DNA of 64,000 nucleotides, taken from Citrobacter sp. On2M. GTDB taxonomy: Bacteria > Pseudomonadota > Gammaproteobacteria > Enterobacterales > Enterobacteriaceae. Made by a program: the position numbers and the translations under genes. Under the pieces are notes generated by a model. That model did not search any database. It was not told where the DNA came from and was given only the letters and a program-made list of their open reading frames with translations. Location: assembly GCF_018035235.1 (NCBI RefSeq), contig NZ_WPCV01000004.1, positions 1,302,001 through 1,366,000 of the forward strand. The letters are read 5' to 3'. Below are positions 1 to 9,824 of this stretch, one piece after another (position 1 is the first letter of the stretch; each line of letters begins with the position of its first letter).

Positions 1-173
1 ACGGCGCTAAATAACATCCACACACAAAACGCCAGCAGCAAGCAAGGAACGGAAATCCACAGGTTACGGCTGGCGATTCGTTGACCACGCTGTTGCCAGA
101 AGGCGGGATCTTCCGGCCGCCATTCGGTAATTACAGCTCCAGATGCCCTTTCCGGGGCAGATGAGTGACTCAT
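1..173 (-). CDS. narK: NarK nitrate/nitrite transporter, N-terminal part only
   Basis: Minus-strand reading from an ATG at 171-173 runs off the left window edge. It begins MSHSSAPERASG and continues through a hydrophilic start into the first membrane helix (residues about 38-57). This matches the remembered N-terminus of E. coli NarK, an inner-membrane major-facilitator carrier that exchanges nitrate for nitrite during anaerobic nitrate respiration. Only 57 codons are present. It is divergent from narX, the usual arrangement, and a perfect FNR box lies just upstream of its start. The standard ORF list misses it because the frame has no stop inside the window. Confidence 0.93.
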   Translation of the reverse strand, partial: MSHSSAPERASGAVITEWRPEDPAFWQQRGQRIASRNLWISVPCLLLAFCVWMLFSA

Positions 174-232
174 AGACACCTCTGATACTTGTTTCGATGC
201 CTGCAACATTAGGGTTTACAGCTGGAGGTAAG

Positions 233-246
233 TTGATATAAATCAA
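233..246. promoter_or_regulatory. FNR box upstream of narK
   Basis: TTGATATAAATCAA is a perfect match to the FNR consensus TTGAT-N4-ATCAA. It lies 60 bases upstream of the narK start codon, the arrangement known for E. coli narK, where FNR activates transcription without oxygen from about -41.5. Confidence 0.85.
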
Positions 247-388
247 AGGAAAAGGTGTCATTATTCAGGCCTAAAATTTGTCATTACCCTAAGTGAGTAC
301 ATAACTTAGGTAAAAAATATGTGGTTTTTCACGCCTCTGCCGTCCCCTACTCCCCCTCGTCCATGAACACTCCCCCTGACGGCAATTA

Positions 389-415
389 AGAGGTAGCCCG
401 TTTGAGGTATGGGTA
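389..415 (-). promoter_or_regulatory. NarL heptamer cluster between narK and narX
   Basis: On the minus strand TACCCAT (409-415) and TACCTCT (389-395) both fit the NarL heptamer TACYYMT. Several near matches (TACTCCC, TACCCTA) lie nearby. NarL-phosphate is known to activate narK from upstream heptamer clusters in this intergenic region. The individual heptamers are short, so single matches are weak evidence; their clustering and position support the call. Confidence 0.55.
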
Positions 416-509
416 TACTCCAGTGTATCGTCGAGAATAACGCCACTGCCTGCAGCATCGTCATTCAATAAGGTTTTCTGTTCTGTGAAATCCGAAGGAA
501 CAAGTCACC

Positions 510-2306
510 ATGTTTAAACGTTGTCTCTCTCCGCTGACGCTGGTCAACCAGGTGGCGCTGATTGTTTTGTTGTCCACTGCCATCGGCGTGGCAGGTATGG
601 CTGTCTCCGGCTGGCTGGTTCAGGGCGTTCAGGGTAGCGCGCATGCAATCAACAAAGCAGGCTCGCTACGTATGCAAAGCTATCGCCTGCTGGCAGCTAT
701 CCCGTTGGATGCTAATGATCAACCGCTACTGGATGAAATGGAGAAAACGGCGTTTAGTCCGGAATTGACGCGTGCTGCTGAGCGCGACGGACAGCAAACG
801 CAGTTAAAAGCATTACAGGATTACTGGCATACCGAACTGGCACCGGGGCTTTTACATGCGCAGACACCTGATGCGGTCGCGCAGGATGTTACGCGCTTTG
901 TGGTTGGACTGGATAAACTGGTTACCGCCTTTGATCATACTACCGAATTACGTATTGAACGCGTCGTCCTGCTGCATCGCCTGATGGCCATATTTATGGC
1001 ATTGCTGCTGGTCTTCACTATTATCTGGCTGCGGGTGCGTCTGTTACAGCCCTGGAAACAGCTGCTGATAATGGCGCGAGCGGTCAGCCAGCGTGATTTT
1101 ACCCAACGCGCGCATATTAGCGGGCGTAATGAGATGGCGGCTCTGGGTTCGGCACTGAATAACATGTCGGAAGAACTGGCTGAGAGTTATGCCGTGCTGG
1201 AACAACGCGTACAGGAGAAAACGGCGGGGCTGGAGCATAAAAATCAGATCCTCTCTTTCCTGTGGCAAGCCAACCGCCGTCTGCACTCACAGGTGCCGTT
1301 ATGCGAACGCCTCTCCCCGGTATTGAACGGCCTGCAAAATTTAACCCTGCTGCATGATATAGAACTGCGGGTCTATGACCTGGAAGATGAAGATAACCAC
1401 CAGGAATTTACCTGTCAGTCCGATGCCAGTTGTGATGAGAAAGGCTGTCATTTGTGTCCACGTGGGACGCTACCTGCCATTGACGGCGGTATCACACTGA
1501 AATGGCGTCTGACCGATACACATACACAATATGGTATTCTGCTCGCCACGTTGCCGTACGGACGCCATCTCAGCCACGATCAACAGCAGCTGGTCGATAC
1601 GCTGGTTGAGCAACTGACCGCAACGCTTGCACTCGACAGGCATCAGGAGCGTCAGCAGCAGTTGATCGTGATGGAAGAGCGTGCCACCATTGCGCGCGAA
1701 CTTCATGATTCTATTGCACAATCGCTCTCCTGTATGAAGATGCAGGTTAGCTGTTTGCAGATGCAGGGCGATGCGCTTTCAGATAACTGCCGCGAGCTGC
1801 TCAGCCAAATTCGTAATGAGCTGAATGCTTCGTGGGCGCAACTGCGTGAGCTGTTGACGACCTTCCGTTTACAGCTGACGGAACCTGGATTGCGACCCGC
1901 GCTGGAAGCCAGCTGTCAGGAATACAGCGCCCGTTTTGGATTTACGGTTAAGCTGGATTATCAGTTGCCGCCGCGTCTGGTCCCTTCACATCAGGCGATT
2001 CACCTGCTACAAATTGCCCGCGAAGCCCTGAGCAACGCTCTTAAACACTCACAAGCCAATGAAGTGGTCGTGACGGTGGTGCAAAATGGCAAGCAGGTCA
2101 AACTGACAGTACAAGATAACGGCTGTGGCGTACCAGAAAACGCCGAACGCAGTAACCACTACGGTATGATAATCATGCGTGACCGCGCGCAGAGCTTGCG
2201 CGGCGATTGCCGTGTACGCCGTCGCGAGACAGGCGGTACTGAAGTTGCTGTCACTTTTATTCCCGAAACAAACTTCACAGAAGTCCAAGGAGATACCCAT
2301 GAGTAA
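510..2306 (+). CDS. narX: NarX nitrate/nitrite sensor histidine kinase
   Basis: Inner-membrane sensor kinase that detects periplasmic nitrate and phosphorylates NarL (and NarP). The 598 residues equal the E. coli length. Visible parts: membrane helix 1 (about residues 14-37); a periplasmic segment starting with the nitrate-binding P-box helix (about 42-61, with the [14 protein letters not shown] motif); membrane helix 2 (about 152-174); a HAMP segment; a coiled linker; a central module with a cysteine cluster ([16 protein letters not shown], near 300-315); the H-box [11 protein letters not shown] with the phospho-accepting His near 399; and an ATP-binding G-box (VQDNGCGVP, near 540). It overlaps narL by 8 bases, so the two are translationally coupled. 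No odd features seen. Confidence 0.97.
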   Translation: MFKRCLSPLTLVNQVALIVLLSTAIGVAGMAVSGWLVQGVQGSAHAINKAGSLRMQSYRLLAAIPLDANDQPLLDEMEKTAFSPELTRAAERDGQQTQLKALQDYWHTELAPGLLHAQTPDAVAQDVTRFVVGLDKLVTAFDHTTELRIERVVLLHRLMAIFMALLLVFTIIWLRVRLLQPWKQLLIMARAVSQRDFTQRAHISGRNEMAALGSALNNMSEELAESYAVLEQRVQEKTAGLEHKNQILSFLWQANRRLHSQVPLCERLSPVLNGLQNLTLLHDIELRVYDLEDEDNHQEFTCQSDASCDEKGCHLCPRGTLPAIDGGITLKWRLTDTHTQYGILLATLPYGRHLSHDQQQLVDTLVEQLTATLALDRHQERQQQLIVMEERATIARELHDSIAQSLSCMKMQVSCLQMQGDALSDNCRELLSQIRNELNASWAQLRELLTTFRLQLTEPGLRPALEASCQEYSARFGFTVKLDYQLPPRLVPSHQAIHLLQIAREALSNALKHSQANEVVVTVVQNGKQVKLTVQDNGCGVPENAERSNHYGMIIMRDRAQSLRGDCRVRRRETGGTEVAVTFIPETNFTEVQGDTHE

Positions 2307-2949
2307 TCAGGAACCGGCAACCATCCTGTTGATCGACGATCATCCGATGCTGCGAACCGGTGTAAAACAGCTTGTCAGCATGGCGCCCGATATCACCGTG
2401 GTCGGTGAAGCCAGCAATGGCGAGCAGGGTATTGAGTTGGCAGAATCCCTTGATCCCGATCTGATCCTTCTCGATCTCAACATGCCCGGCATGAACGGTC
2501 TGGAAACACTCGACAAGCTGCGTGAGAAATCGCTGTCGGGCCGTATCGTGGTGTTTAGCGTATCCAATCATGAAGAAGACGTGGTTACCGCACTTAAGCG
2601 TGGCGCCGACGGCTATCTGTTGAAAGATATGGAGCCGGAAGATTTGCTGAAAGCATTGCAGCAGGCAGCCGCTGGTGAAATGGTGCTAAGCGAAGCACTA
2701 ACCCCGGTTCTGGCCGCCAGCCTGCGCGCCAACCGTGCAACGTCGGATCGTGATGTCACCCAACTGACACCGCGCGAACGCGATATTCTTAAGCTGATCG
2801 CCCAGGGCCTGCCGAACAAAATGATCGCCCGCCGTCTGGACATCACCGAAAGTACGGTAAAAGTTCATGTGAAACATATGCTGAAGAAAATGAAGCTCAA
2901 ATCACGCGTTGAAGCGGCGGTATGGGTGCATCAGGAACGCATTTTCTGA
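2299..2949 (+). CDS. narL: NarL nitrate response regulator
   Basis: Cytoplasmic response regulator that, when phosphorylated by NarX or NarQ, activates narGHJI, narK and fdnG and represses alternative respiratory genes. 216 residues, essentially identical to E. coli NarL. An N-terminal receiver domain has the phospho-acceptor Asp59 in [10 protein letters not shown] and the conserved Lys near 109 (YLLKDMEP). A C-terminal LuxR-type helix-turn-helix starts at [15 protein letters not shown] (about 155-216). The start was placed at ATG 2299, inside the narX end and behind an AAGGAG Shine-Dalgarno; a longer in-frame ORF beginning at 2179 lies entirely within narX and is not used. Confidence 0.97.
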   Translation: MSNQEPATILLIDDHPMLRTGVKQLVSMAPDITVVGEASNGEQGIELAESLDPDLILLDLNMPGMNGLETLDKLREKSLSGRIVVFSVSNHEEDVVTALKRGADGYLLKDMEPEDLLKALQQAAAGEMVLSEALTPVLAASLRANRATSDRDVTQLTPRERDILKLIAQGLPNKMIARRLDITESTVKVHVKHMLKKMKLKSRVEAAVWVHQERIF

Positions 2950-2956
2950 TAATGCA

Positions 2957-4342
2957 TTAACGAGGATCATTTTCCGAAACGTTAATAAACGGTTCGGTCA
3001 GTGAGAGCGTGATCTCATTGGAAGAGACACGCTGGCCCAGCTCATCTTCTACCACCACAGACAACCGCCAGCGGTTCATCGCCCCTTCTCTGCTGTCCCA
3101 TTTTGGCATAATAATTGTCCAGCCCTGCGCGCTTCTGCTATTACTGCCAGCCGTTAAGCTCAACGCCTGGGTATCGCCCTGCCACGTCAGGTGGCGAATC
3201 CCATACTGACTACGTACTTGCAATTTCAGCGCCACCGTCTCTCCCCCTTTGAGATCCCACGGTGGCGTGGCCAAAAATACCGACAGGGTTTTACGCTGGC
3301 GATATTCCAGCGTCGGCAGATTGTTACGCTGCGGATCGTCATAACGACTGCCGCGCAGCGAACGGCTGTTTGCCACCTCGCTGACCATCAGTTGTTTTTT
3401 TAGCGGCACGCCAAATCGGTAATTGAGCGTGAAGCCGAGGTTATTCTGGCTGATGCCGCTTTCACCCTGCTTGTGCTGCGCTGTCACTGTGATCAGCGGC
3501 ACCGGCGTATAGCTCAGCCCGAGATTCATCGCCACCGGGTTGTGGTACCCGGTGCCCGAATGAAAAAGATCTACCTGGTCGCCAAAATACTGCTCCACAC
3601 TGATGCTGGTATTAAGGTGTTGGTAAAATGGCATGCGCATTTGCGCGGTCAGATCATAGCCGCGGGCCATCCGTTGTTGCTGGGTCACAGAGCGCTCCTG
3701 CCAGGAGGAAAACGGCTGATAATAGTTAGCAGATAAGCGCAAATTTTTGCCCCATACCTCTGCACCGAGACCTCCCCGGGGCAGATTTTCATCCAGCAGG
3801 TTGTCATAAAAGGTGTTGTAACCCAGTAACCAACCGTCACGTACCCAGCGCTGCCCAATCCCCGCATTACTGACCAGTCCTTCATCCTGCTGCGTCAGTC
3901 CCAGCTGGCTCCAGGTGAGATAACGTTGATTGTCTTGCCACGGGATAAACCAGCTCCCCCGACTCCCGTTAAAACTGCCTTCGTTATCAACCTGCAACCC
4001 AACGCTGGCATTTCCCCACACAGAGAGCCAGGATTCCAGTTGCTGATTCACCTGCTCGCTAACCGTATCACGCACCTGACCAAACGCGAACTGCTTCGCC
4101 TGTTCACCCGTATCAAGCCCGTTATCGGTCATGCTGGCTTCACCGAACGCTTTGACCATTTCGGCAAAGTGCTTTTCGCCCGCCCGCGACTCCGGTGCCA
4201 TGCCGAGATCGGGCAAGCCATCACTATTGTTATCGAAAGGGTTTTCCGCCTGATGAATGAAAGACGATTGCGCACTGGCAGTACCGCCTGCCAACGGCAA
4301 GAGGGAGAATACAGCGAGAGATAAATAAATATTATGGCTCAA
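2957..4342 (-). CDS. ychO: YchO, intimin/invasin-like beta-barrel protein
   Basis: Predicted outer-membrane protein of the inverse-autotransporter (intimin/invasin) barrel family, 461 residues against 464 remembered for E. coli YchO. An N-terminal signal peptide ends near AQS (about residue 25). It is followed by the family's barrel segment with motifs such as NPFDNNSDGLPDLGMAPE and YDDPQRNNLPTLEYRQRK, then a C-terminal Ig-like part. There are no long Ig repeat arrays as in true invasins. It is convergent with narL, with a 7-base gap. The start codon is a TTG (4340-4342) with no clear Shine-Dalgarno. It gives a complete signal peptide, but the exact start is uncertain. Function is not established beyond links to adhesion in E. 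coli. Confidence 0.9.
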   Translation of the reverse strand: MSHNIYLSLAVFSLLPLAGGTASAQSSFIHQAENPFDNNSDGLPDLGMAPESRAGEKHFAEMVKAFGEASMTDNGLDTGEQAKQFAFGQVRDTVSEQVNQQLESWLSVWGNASVGLQVDNEGSFNGSRGSWFIPWQDNQRYLTWSQLGLTQQDEGLVSNAGIGQRWVRDGWLLGYNTFYDNLLDENLPRGGLGAEVWGKNLRLSANYYQPFSSWQERSVTQQQRMARGYDLTAQMRMPFYQHLNTSISVEQYFGDQVDLFHSGTGYHNPVAMNLGLSYTPVPLITVTAQHKQGESGISQNNLGFTLNYRFGVPLKKQLMVSEVANSRSLRGSRYDDPQRNNLPTLEYRQRKTLSVFLATPPWDLKGGETVALKLQVRSQYGIRHLTWQGDTQALSLTAGSNSRSAQGWTIIMPKWDSREGAMNRWRLSVVVEDELGQRVSSNEITLSLTEPFINVSENDPR

Positions 4343-4517
4343 ATCGTTAGCGGTTTCTTACATCAATTAGCCACAGCGGCATACTTACCTTAAACCATAA
4401 CGTCTTCAGCATTGATTTTCAGCCCTTCCCACCTTTTTCGGCATTATCCTGGCATCGAGAAAGAGGTGTAACATACGTGTCAGTTATTAACGCTCATATG
4501 CAGCAAAAGGAGTAAAA

Positions 4518-4871
4518 ATGCAAAAGATAGTGATCGTCGCGAACGGTGCGGCCTACGGAAGCGAATCGTTATTCAACAGCCTGCGTCTGGCTATCGCCTT
4601 GCGCGAACAAGAAGGCTCTCTCGACCTGCGTCTGTTTTTAATGTCAGACGCGGTAACTGCGGGATTGCGTGGCCAGAAACCCGCTGAAGGATACAATATT
4701 CAGCAAATGCTGGAGATTCTGACGGCGCAAAATGTTCCGGTGAAACTGTGCAAAACCTGCACCGATGGCCGTGGGATCACGGCGCTACCGTTAATTGACG
4801 GAGTGGCCGTCGGTACGCTGGTTGAACTGGCGCAATGGACGCTGGATGCAGATAAGGTATTGACCTTCTGA
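4518..4871 (+). CDS. ychN: YchN, DsrE/DsrF-like protein
   Basis: Small cytoplasmic protein of the DsrE/F/H-like fold, 117 residues as in E. coli, where the crystal structure is a homohexamer. Conserved elements are the start MQKIVIVANGAAYGSES and the CKTCTDGRG motif, whose cysteines line the putative active site shared with sulfur-transfer proteins. The physiological role is unknown. It is divergent from ychO, with a 175-base intergenic region holding both promoters. Good AAGGAG Shine-Dalgarno at 4507-4512. Confidence 0.95.
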   Translation: MQKIVIVANGAAYGSESLFNSLRLAIALREQEGSLDLRLFLMSDAVTAGLRGQKPAEGYNIQQMLEILTAQNVPVKLCKTCTDGRGITALPLIDGVAVGTLVELAQWTLDADKVLTF

Positions 4872-5015
4872 TACAACGTTTTCAGGCAAGCGCACTGAAA
4901 GTGTCGATAATTTCCGGATTTAATTGTAGATGGGCGCGGTTTCGTTGAACGTTAGCACGCCCTTTCAACCCTTTTGAGGGATTTTGTCACTTTTGTTTAA
5001 TCGTTATGCCATTTT

Positions 5016-5029
5016 TTGATCAAAATCAG
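5016..5029. promoter_or_regulatory. FNR-like site upstream of the 5134 gene
   Basis: TTGATCAAAATCAG matches the FNR consensus TTGAT-N4-ATCAA at 9 of 10 conserved bases. Placed about 105 bases before the 5134 start codon, it could act as a class II site if transcription starts near 5064. Inferred from consensus only. Confidence 0.4.
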
Positions 5030-5070
5030 CATCCTGTTGCTCCCCCTTTGGTGTTATGCAATGAGTGAAA

Positions 5071-5086
5071 TGTGAACAACATCACG
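5071..5086. promoter_or_regulatory. CRP-like site upstream of the 5134 gene
   Basis: TGTGAACAACATCACG matches the CRP consensus TGTGA-N6-TCACA at 9 of 10 conserved bases, 48 bases before the start codon of the next gene. Inferred from consensus only; CRP sites occur by chance at this level of match. Confidence 0.45.
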
Positions 5087-5133
5087 CAGCACTTTCGACA
5101 GAAAGTACGTTGTTTTCAAGAACGGGGTGAAAA

Positions 5134-5379
5134 ATGGCATTAGTGAAGGCGAGTTTAAAGTTATTTGGTGGCGATACGGTGGTTGTGCGCTGTTCTGAGC
5201 GCTGTCATATCCATTTGATGAGCGAGAAAAATCACGTCAAAGACACGCAGTCCGACATTTTAAGCGTGCAGGATCGTGATAACGCATGGCTGACCGTGCC
5301 CTATACGGGCATCTGGAATGTGCTGATCGACAGCCACAGCCAGTCGCTTGAGCATTCGATAAGTTATATTGCAGCCTAA
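5134..5379 (+). CDS. Small conserved protein of unknown function (DUF1883-like)
   Basis: 81-residue protein with no signal peptide or membrane segment. The pattern of a short N-terminal strand (KASLKLFGGDTVVVRCS), a central HIHLMSEKN segment and a C-terminal Trp-x-Val-x-Ile-Asp strand (GIWNVLIDSHS) resembles the small beta-sandwich DUF1883 family, but this is a recollection, not a search. It is preceded by FNR- and CRP-like sites and followed by a strong bidirectional hairpin (5386-5417), so it is probably a monocistronic gene. It sits between ychN and chaC, which are adjacent in E. coli K-12. AACGGGGTG before the ATG is an acceptable Shine-Dalgarno. Confidence 0.75.
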   Translation: MALVKASLKLFGGDTVVVRCSERCHIHLMSEKNHVKDTQSDILSVQDRDNAWLTVPYTGIWNVLIDSHSQSLEHSISYIAA

Positions 5380-5385
5380 GCGTTA

Positions 5386-5417
5386 AATGCCCGAAAAGCG
5401 TCTGGCTTTCGGGCATT
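5386..5417. terminator. Bidirectional terminator hairpin
   Basis: AATGCCCGAAA (5386-5396) pairs perfectly with TTTCGGGCATT (5407-5417) around a 10-base loop. It separates the 5134 gene from the convergent chaC and can serve both. Confidence 0.75.
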
Positions 5418-5433
5418 CAGTTCCTGGCGGGGT

Positions 5434-6129
5434 TCAGGCAAACCCTGGTCGCATAACGCCCTCCGGCAGATTATCTCCCAACAATCGTTTGACCGTAATC
5501 ACCAGATCGTTAAGACAGTCATCCTGCATCCCCAACTTAACCAGCTCTTGTTCCAGCGAGAACAAATACTGGGCGTTGGTGCCTAAAGGCCCGCTCGCCG
5601 CAGCAATAAGCGGAGCGATCACCTGCGCACGCGTGTCTGACTCAAACAGCGGATGGCGCGGATCCATAATGAAGACCAGCGCGTTCACCGTCCGACCATC
5701 ATCCAGCGCCAACTGGCACCAGGTGGGCAGATAGCATCCGGTTATCATTTCACGCTTCCACAGTAAAGAAAGCTCTTGTTCCAACGACGCGTGCGGTAAG
5801 CGGTAGGCTACGCCGGTGGTGCGTCCGCCCTCTTTCAAGGCCAACATGCGTCCTGGCTGACCCGCCGTTCCTCTCCCCGCCGTCAGGCGCAGGCAAAAAG
5901 CACGGTGCCAGCCGACTAACGTCCCGGTACAGGACTCATCAAACTCTAAGGCCGGATTCCACATCAACGATCCATAACCGAAGATCCACACCGGTCCATC
6001 ATCGGGTCGGCAAGCAAGCGTGGCGGCCAGTGAAGCTGCCCGTTGTTCCGCTGACCAGAGTTGTGATTCTTCAATAGCACCAAACGCCGTCTTACAGTCG
6101 GCATTCAATAAAAAATCACGCGTTAACAC
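5434..6129 (-). CDS. chaC: ChaC, glutathione-specific gamma-glutamylcyclotransferase
   Basis: Cytosolic enzyme of the ChaC family, which cleaves glutathione to 5-oxoproline and Cys-Gly. 231 residues, as in E. coli, with very high remembered identity. The substrate-binding loop with the YGSLMW motif (WIFGYGSLMWNPALEF, about residues 48-63) is intact, and the catalytic Glu is expected in the GCYLPTWCQ-to-VFIMD region. The start is GTG (6127-6129). A GGAGG Shine-Dalgarno lies 8-12 bases upstream, inside the end of a tiny 22-codon frame (6131-6199) whose stop is one base away from this GTG. In E. coli chaB lies immediately upstream of chaC; here it is absent. Confidence 0.95.
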   Translation of the reverse strand: MLTRDFLLNADCKTAFGAIEESQLWSAEQRAASLAATLACRPDDGPVWIFGYGSLMWNPALEFDESCTGTLVGWHRAFCLRLTAGRGTAGQPGRMLALKEGGRTTGVAYRLPHASLEQELSLLWKREMITGCYLPTWCQLALDDGRTVNALVFIMDPRHPLFESDTRAQVIAPLIAAASGPLGTNAQYLFSLEQELVKLGMQDDCLNDLVITVKRLLGDNLPEGVMRPGFA

Positions 6130-6531
6130 CTTACACCTCCGCCACTGCTGCTTCCGTGCGACAACTTTTTTGACGCCTTCCAGGCTTTTTACTGCTCATT
6201 TTGAAACCAATAGCTGGACAATAGGCAATTCGCCGCTCGCTTGCAAGGCAACAAAGCGTCAACGGCACTTTATATCCTCTCGCGTTGCTAAACCCTGCAC
6301 TATCATTTGTATCAGTACTATCAGCAATTCTTGTTGACGGTAAAATCTAATGCTTTGTTATTTAAATACTCTATAAACAAGATATGCAATTTTGTTCGCT
6401 TTGATGCAAAAAATGTTCCATGCCGTAAAATTACGTAAAATCAGATCGGAATTACCGAAAGATCTGTTATTTTTTACATTCTTTAATACTTTTATAATTA
6501 TAAATACCTGCAGAGATGGAGAATTAGTTCA
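6130..6531. other. Intergenic region chaC-chaA, chaB absent
   Basis: About 400 bases separate the divergent chaC and chaA. E. coli carries chaB (76 codons) here. No frame on either strand yields a ChaB-like protein. On the minus strand a 22-codon frame (6131-6199, starting MSSKKPGRRQK, basic) ends one base before chaC; it has no convincing Shine-Dalgarno of its own and may be a leader peptide or chance. The right half is AT-rich and must hold the chaA promoter. Confidence 0.6.
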
Positions 6532-7632
6532 ATGACACAAGTACATGAGGCGGTAAAAACCCGCCACAAGGAGACCTCTCTCGTCTTCCCGATTTTGGCG
6601 CTGGTAGTCCTGTTCTTCTGGGGGAGCAGTCAGTCACTACCAGTGGTCATCGGTATTAATGCGCTGGCCCTTATTGGTATATTAAGCAGCGCATTCAGCG
6701 TTGTCCGTCATGCGGATGTATTAGCGCATCGACTTGGCGAACCCTACGGGTCACTGATCCTCAGCCTGTCCGTTGTTATTCTTGAAGTCAGTTTGATCTC
6801 GGCATTAATGGCAACCGGTGATGCTGCGCCTACCCTCATGCGCGATACGCTGTATTCAATCATTATGATCGTCACCGGCGGTCTGGTCGGTTTTTCATTA
6901 CTGTTGGGTGGACGTAAATTTGCTACACAGTATATGAACCTGTTTGGTATTAAACAGTATTTAATCGCCCTGTTCCCACTGGCCATTATTGTACTGGTGT
7001 TCCCAATGGCTTTACCGGGCGCGAATTTCACGACGGCGCAGGCGCTGTTGGTCGCATTAATTTCTGCGGCAATGTACGGTGTATTTTTGCTGATTCAAAC
7101 CAAAACCCACCAAAGCCTGTTTATTTACGAGCATGAAGACGAAGGCGACGATGACGACCCGCATCACGGTAAGCCGTCAGCACACAGCAATATGTGGCAC
7201 GCCTCCTGGCTTATCATTCATCTGATCGCCGTTATCGCCGTAACCAAGATGAACGCCAGCCCACTGGAGACATTGCTGACAGAACTGAATGCACCAGTAG
7301 CCTTTACCGGTTTCCTGGTCGCGTTACTCATCCTCTCTCCTGAAGGACTGGGCGCGCTGAAAGCGGTGCTGAGCAATCAGGTACAGCGGGCGATGAATTT
7401 GTTCTTCGGTTCGGTATTAGCCACTATTTCACTGACCGTACCGGTGGTGACGCTGATCGCATGGGCAACCGGAAATGATTTAGTGTTTGCGCTGGGTGCG
7501 CCAGAGATGATTGTGATGGTTTCATCACTGGTACTGTGCCATATCTCTTTCTCCACTGGACGCACCAATGTGCTTAACGGTGCGGCTCATCTGGCGCTGT
7601 TTATCGCCTATCTGATGACAATATTTGCCTGA
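6532..7632 (+). CDS. chaA: ChaA, sodium(potassium)/proton antiporter
   Basis: Inner-membrane cation/proton exchanger of the CaCA superfamily, active in salt and alkaline pH tolerance. 366 residues, identical in length to E. coli ChaA, with about 11 membrane helices. The two inverted repeats carry the family acidic motifs: SLSVVILEVSLI (residues about 80-91) and LLILSPEGLGALKA (about 264-277), whose Glu residues are ion-coupling positions. A charged cytosolic loop (EHEDEGDDDDPHHGK, near 199-213) lies between the halves. Followed by a strong terminator. Confidence 0.96.
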   Translation: MTQVHEAVKTRHKETSLVFPILALVVLFFWGSSQSLPVVIGINALALIGILSSAFSVVRHADVLAHRLGEPYGSLILSLSVVILEVSLISALMATGDAAPTLMRDTLYSIIMIVTGGLVGFSLLLGGRKFATQYMNLFGIKQYLIALFPLAIIVLVFPMALPGANFTTAQALLVALISAAMYGVFLLIQTKTHQSLFIYEHEDEGDDDDPHHGKPSAHSNMWHASWLIIHLIAVIAVTKMNASPLETLLTELNAPVAFTGFLVALLILSPEGLGALKAVLSNQVQRAMNLFFGSVLATISLTVPVVTLIAWATGNDLVFALGAPEMIVMVSSLVLCHISFSTGRTNVLNGAAHLALFIAYLMTIFA

Positions 7633-7634
7633 TG

Positions 7635-7676
7635 AAAAAAGCCGGACCCGACTCAACTTGTCGGGTCCGGCTTTTT
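7635..7676. terminator. Rho-independent terminator, chaA/kdsA
   Basis: AAAAAAGCCGGACCCGAC (7635-7652) and GTCGGGTCCGGCTTTTT (7660-7676) form a perfect GC-rich stem with A and T tracts. It is bidirectional between convergent chaA and the kdsA operon. K-12 carries ldr/rdl toxin repeats between chaA and kdsA; none are here. Confidence 0.93.
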
Positions 7677-7729
7677 ATTTCCTTTCGTAGACCTGATAAG
7701 CACAAGCTCTGTCAGATATACAAAATGAC

Positions 7730-8593
<864 letters not shown>

Positions 8594-8619
8594 TTAAACG
8601 GTAGGTAAAGTGTCATTAA

Positions 8620-9429
8620 TCAATGCAATACAATTTGTTTGTGCGAAATAGTATTAATCTGCGCACGAATCATTTCGCTGATCGGGTCTTCCGGACACTG
8701 TTCAACGAAATAGCTTAAATCGGTCAGCGCAACATGCTCACACTCCAGCTGCGCGTAGATTAATCCACGGTCGCGTATTTCATACGGGTCTTCAGGATTA
8801 AACTGTAATAATGCTTCGCTGGCACGCAGGGCCAGTTCCATTTGCCGCTCTTCCATCAGCGATGATTTCAGCGTGTCCAGCAGTTTGCGGATCACTTCCG
8901 CGTTATCCGCTTCATCCAGGTCCTCGTTAAATAACTCCGCAACCGGGCTGATATTCCCTTTCAACCAGACTTCCAGCGTGTGCTCATTTAACGTTTCGCC
9001 ATTGAACGGATTGATTAGCCACATTTCGCCATCGAGCGATTCAATACGCAGGATGAGTTGTGTCGGGAAAATCACCGGCACCAACGGCAGTTCCAGTCGG
9101 TTGGCAATCCATAATAAGATCGCGCCCAGCGACACGGCGCTGCCCTGACGATTTTTCAGAACCTGGTCAAGCCATAGTGCATCAGAAAGACGATAGACGC
9201 CGTGGGTGTCCGTAAACCCCCATTCGCCATAAAAAAGTGCCAGCAGTTTTTCCAGTTGCTCATCCTGAGACAGGAGCTGGCTAATTTCTTCTTGCGCCAG
9301 ACTAACCAGACGTTCCAGTTCGTCATAGACAGTTTGTGTTGGAAAATCCAGACGGATTGTCTCCGACGCCAGGATCATCCCATCACACAATGGCGCTTTA
9401 TTAAATTCGAAATCAGCTAACGACCTCAT
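8620..9429 (-). CDS. sirB1: SirB1 (YchA), transglutaminase-like/TPR protein
   Basis: 269-residue cytosolic protein of the SirB1 family: an N-terminal transglutaminase-like segment (about 30-180, including YGEWGFTD and the SLGAILLWIANRLELPL stretch) and a C-terminal tetratricopeptide-like helical part (about 195-265). Function is unknown. The name comes from a Salmonella locus affecting invasion regulation, and the conserved linkage with prmC, prfA and kdsA is the main clue. It begins 2 bases after the sirB2 stop, so it is probably translationally coupled. Confidence 0.93.
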   Translation of the reverse strand: MRSLADFEFNKAPLCDGMILASETIRLDFPTQTVYDELERLVSLAQEEISQLLSQDEQLEKLLALFYGEWGFTDTHGVYRLSDALWLDQVLKNRQGSAVSLGAILLWIANRLELPLVPVIFPTQLILRIESLDGEMWLINPFNGETLNEHTLEVWLKGNISPVAELFNEDLDEADNAEVIRKLLDTLKSSLMEERQMELALRASEALLQFNPEDPYEIRDRGLIYAQLECEHVALTDLSYFVEQCPEDPISEMIRAQINTISHKQIVLH

Positions 9430-9431
9430 GC

Positions 9432-9824
9432 TTACCCCAGTAACGGTATTTTTGTGGTGGCGAGTTTAATGATGATGTACAGCACCACCAGCGCCAGCGG
9501 AAATGCGACTAATCGCGCCTGCTGACTGCGCGCCCGACGATAATCGAGCGCAATAAAACCCAAAACGATGTAAATGATAACCCCAAACAGCTTTTCAGTC
9601 AGCCATGTCCCGTGCTCAGTGAATGGCAGGATGTGCGCTTTAAGCATTAACGCCACGCCGCTGAGTAATAAAACGGTATCCACAACTGGCGGCACAATGC
9701 GCGTCCAGCGTGCGCAGGCAAGACGTGAGTCGGTGTAACGCCACCAAAAACGCAGCGTCAACAGACCAACAGAAAGCGCAATGCTGATGAGATGGACGTT
9801 GAGTAACACTCTGAAGGAACTCAT
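9432..9824 (-). CDS. sirB2: SirB2 (YchQ), small inner-membrane protein
   Basis: 130-residue SirB2-family protein with four predicted membrane helices (about residues 5-25, 45-65, 77-95 and 104-125) and short basic loops. The biochemical role is unknown. It overlaps the prmC stop by 4 bases (ATGA) and runs into sirB1 with a 2-base gap, so it belongs to the hemA-prfA-prmC operon. Confidence 0.92.
   Translation of the reverse strand: MSSFRVLLNVHLISIALSVGLLTLRFWWRYTDSRLACARWTRIVPPVVDTVLLLSGVALMLKAHILPFTEHGTWLTEKLFGVIIYIVLGFIALDYRRARSQQARLVAFPLALVVLYIIIKLATTKIPLLG

Noticed and set aside
6020-6337. 105-codon plus-strand frame across the chaC 5' end, considered as a displaced chaB
   Set aside because: Half of it is antisense to chaC and the translation has no resemblance to the acidic, lysine-rich ChaB.
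7680-7705. REP element after chaA
   Set aside because: GTAGACCTGATAAGCAC resembles one arm of a REP, but the other arm is missing; at most a remnant.
7633-7729. ldr/rdl type I toxin repeats between chaA and kdsA, as in K-12
   Set aside because: The gap is under 100 bases and is filled by a terminator; no such repeats fit.
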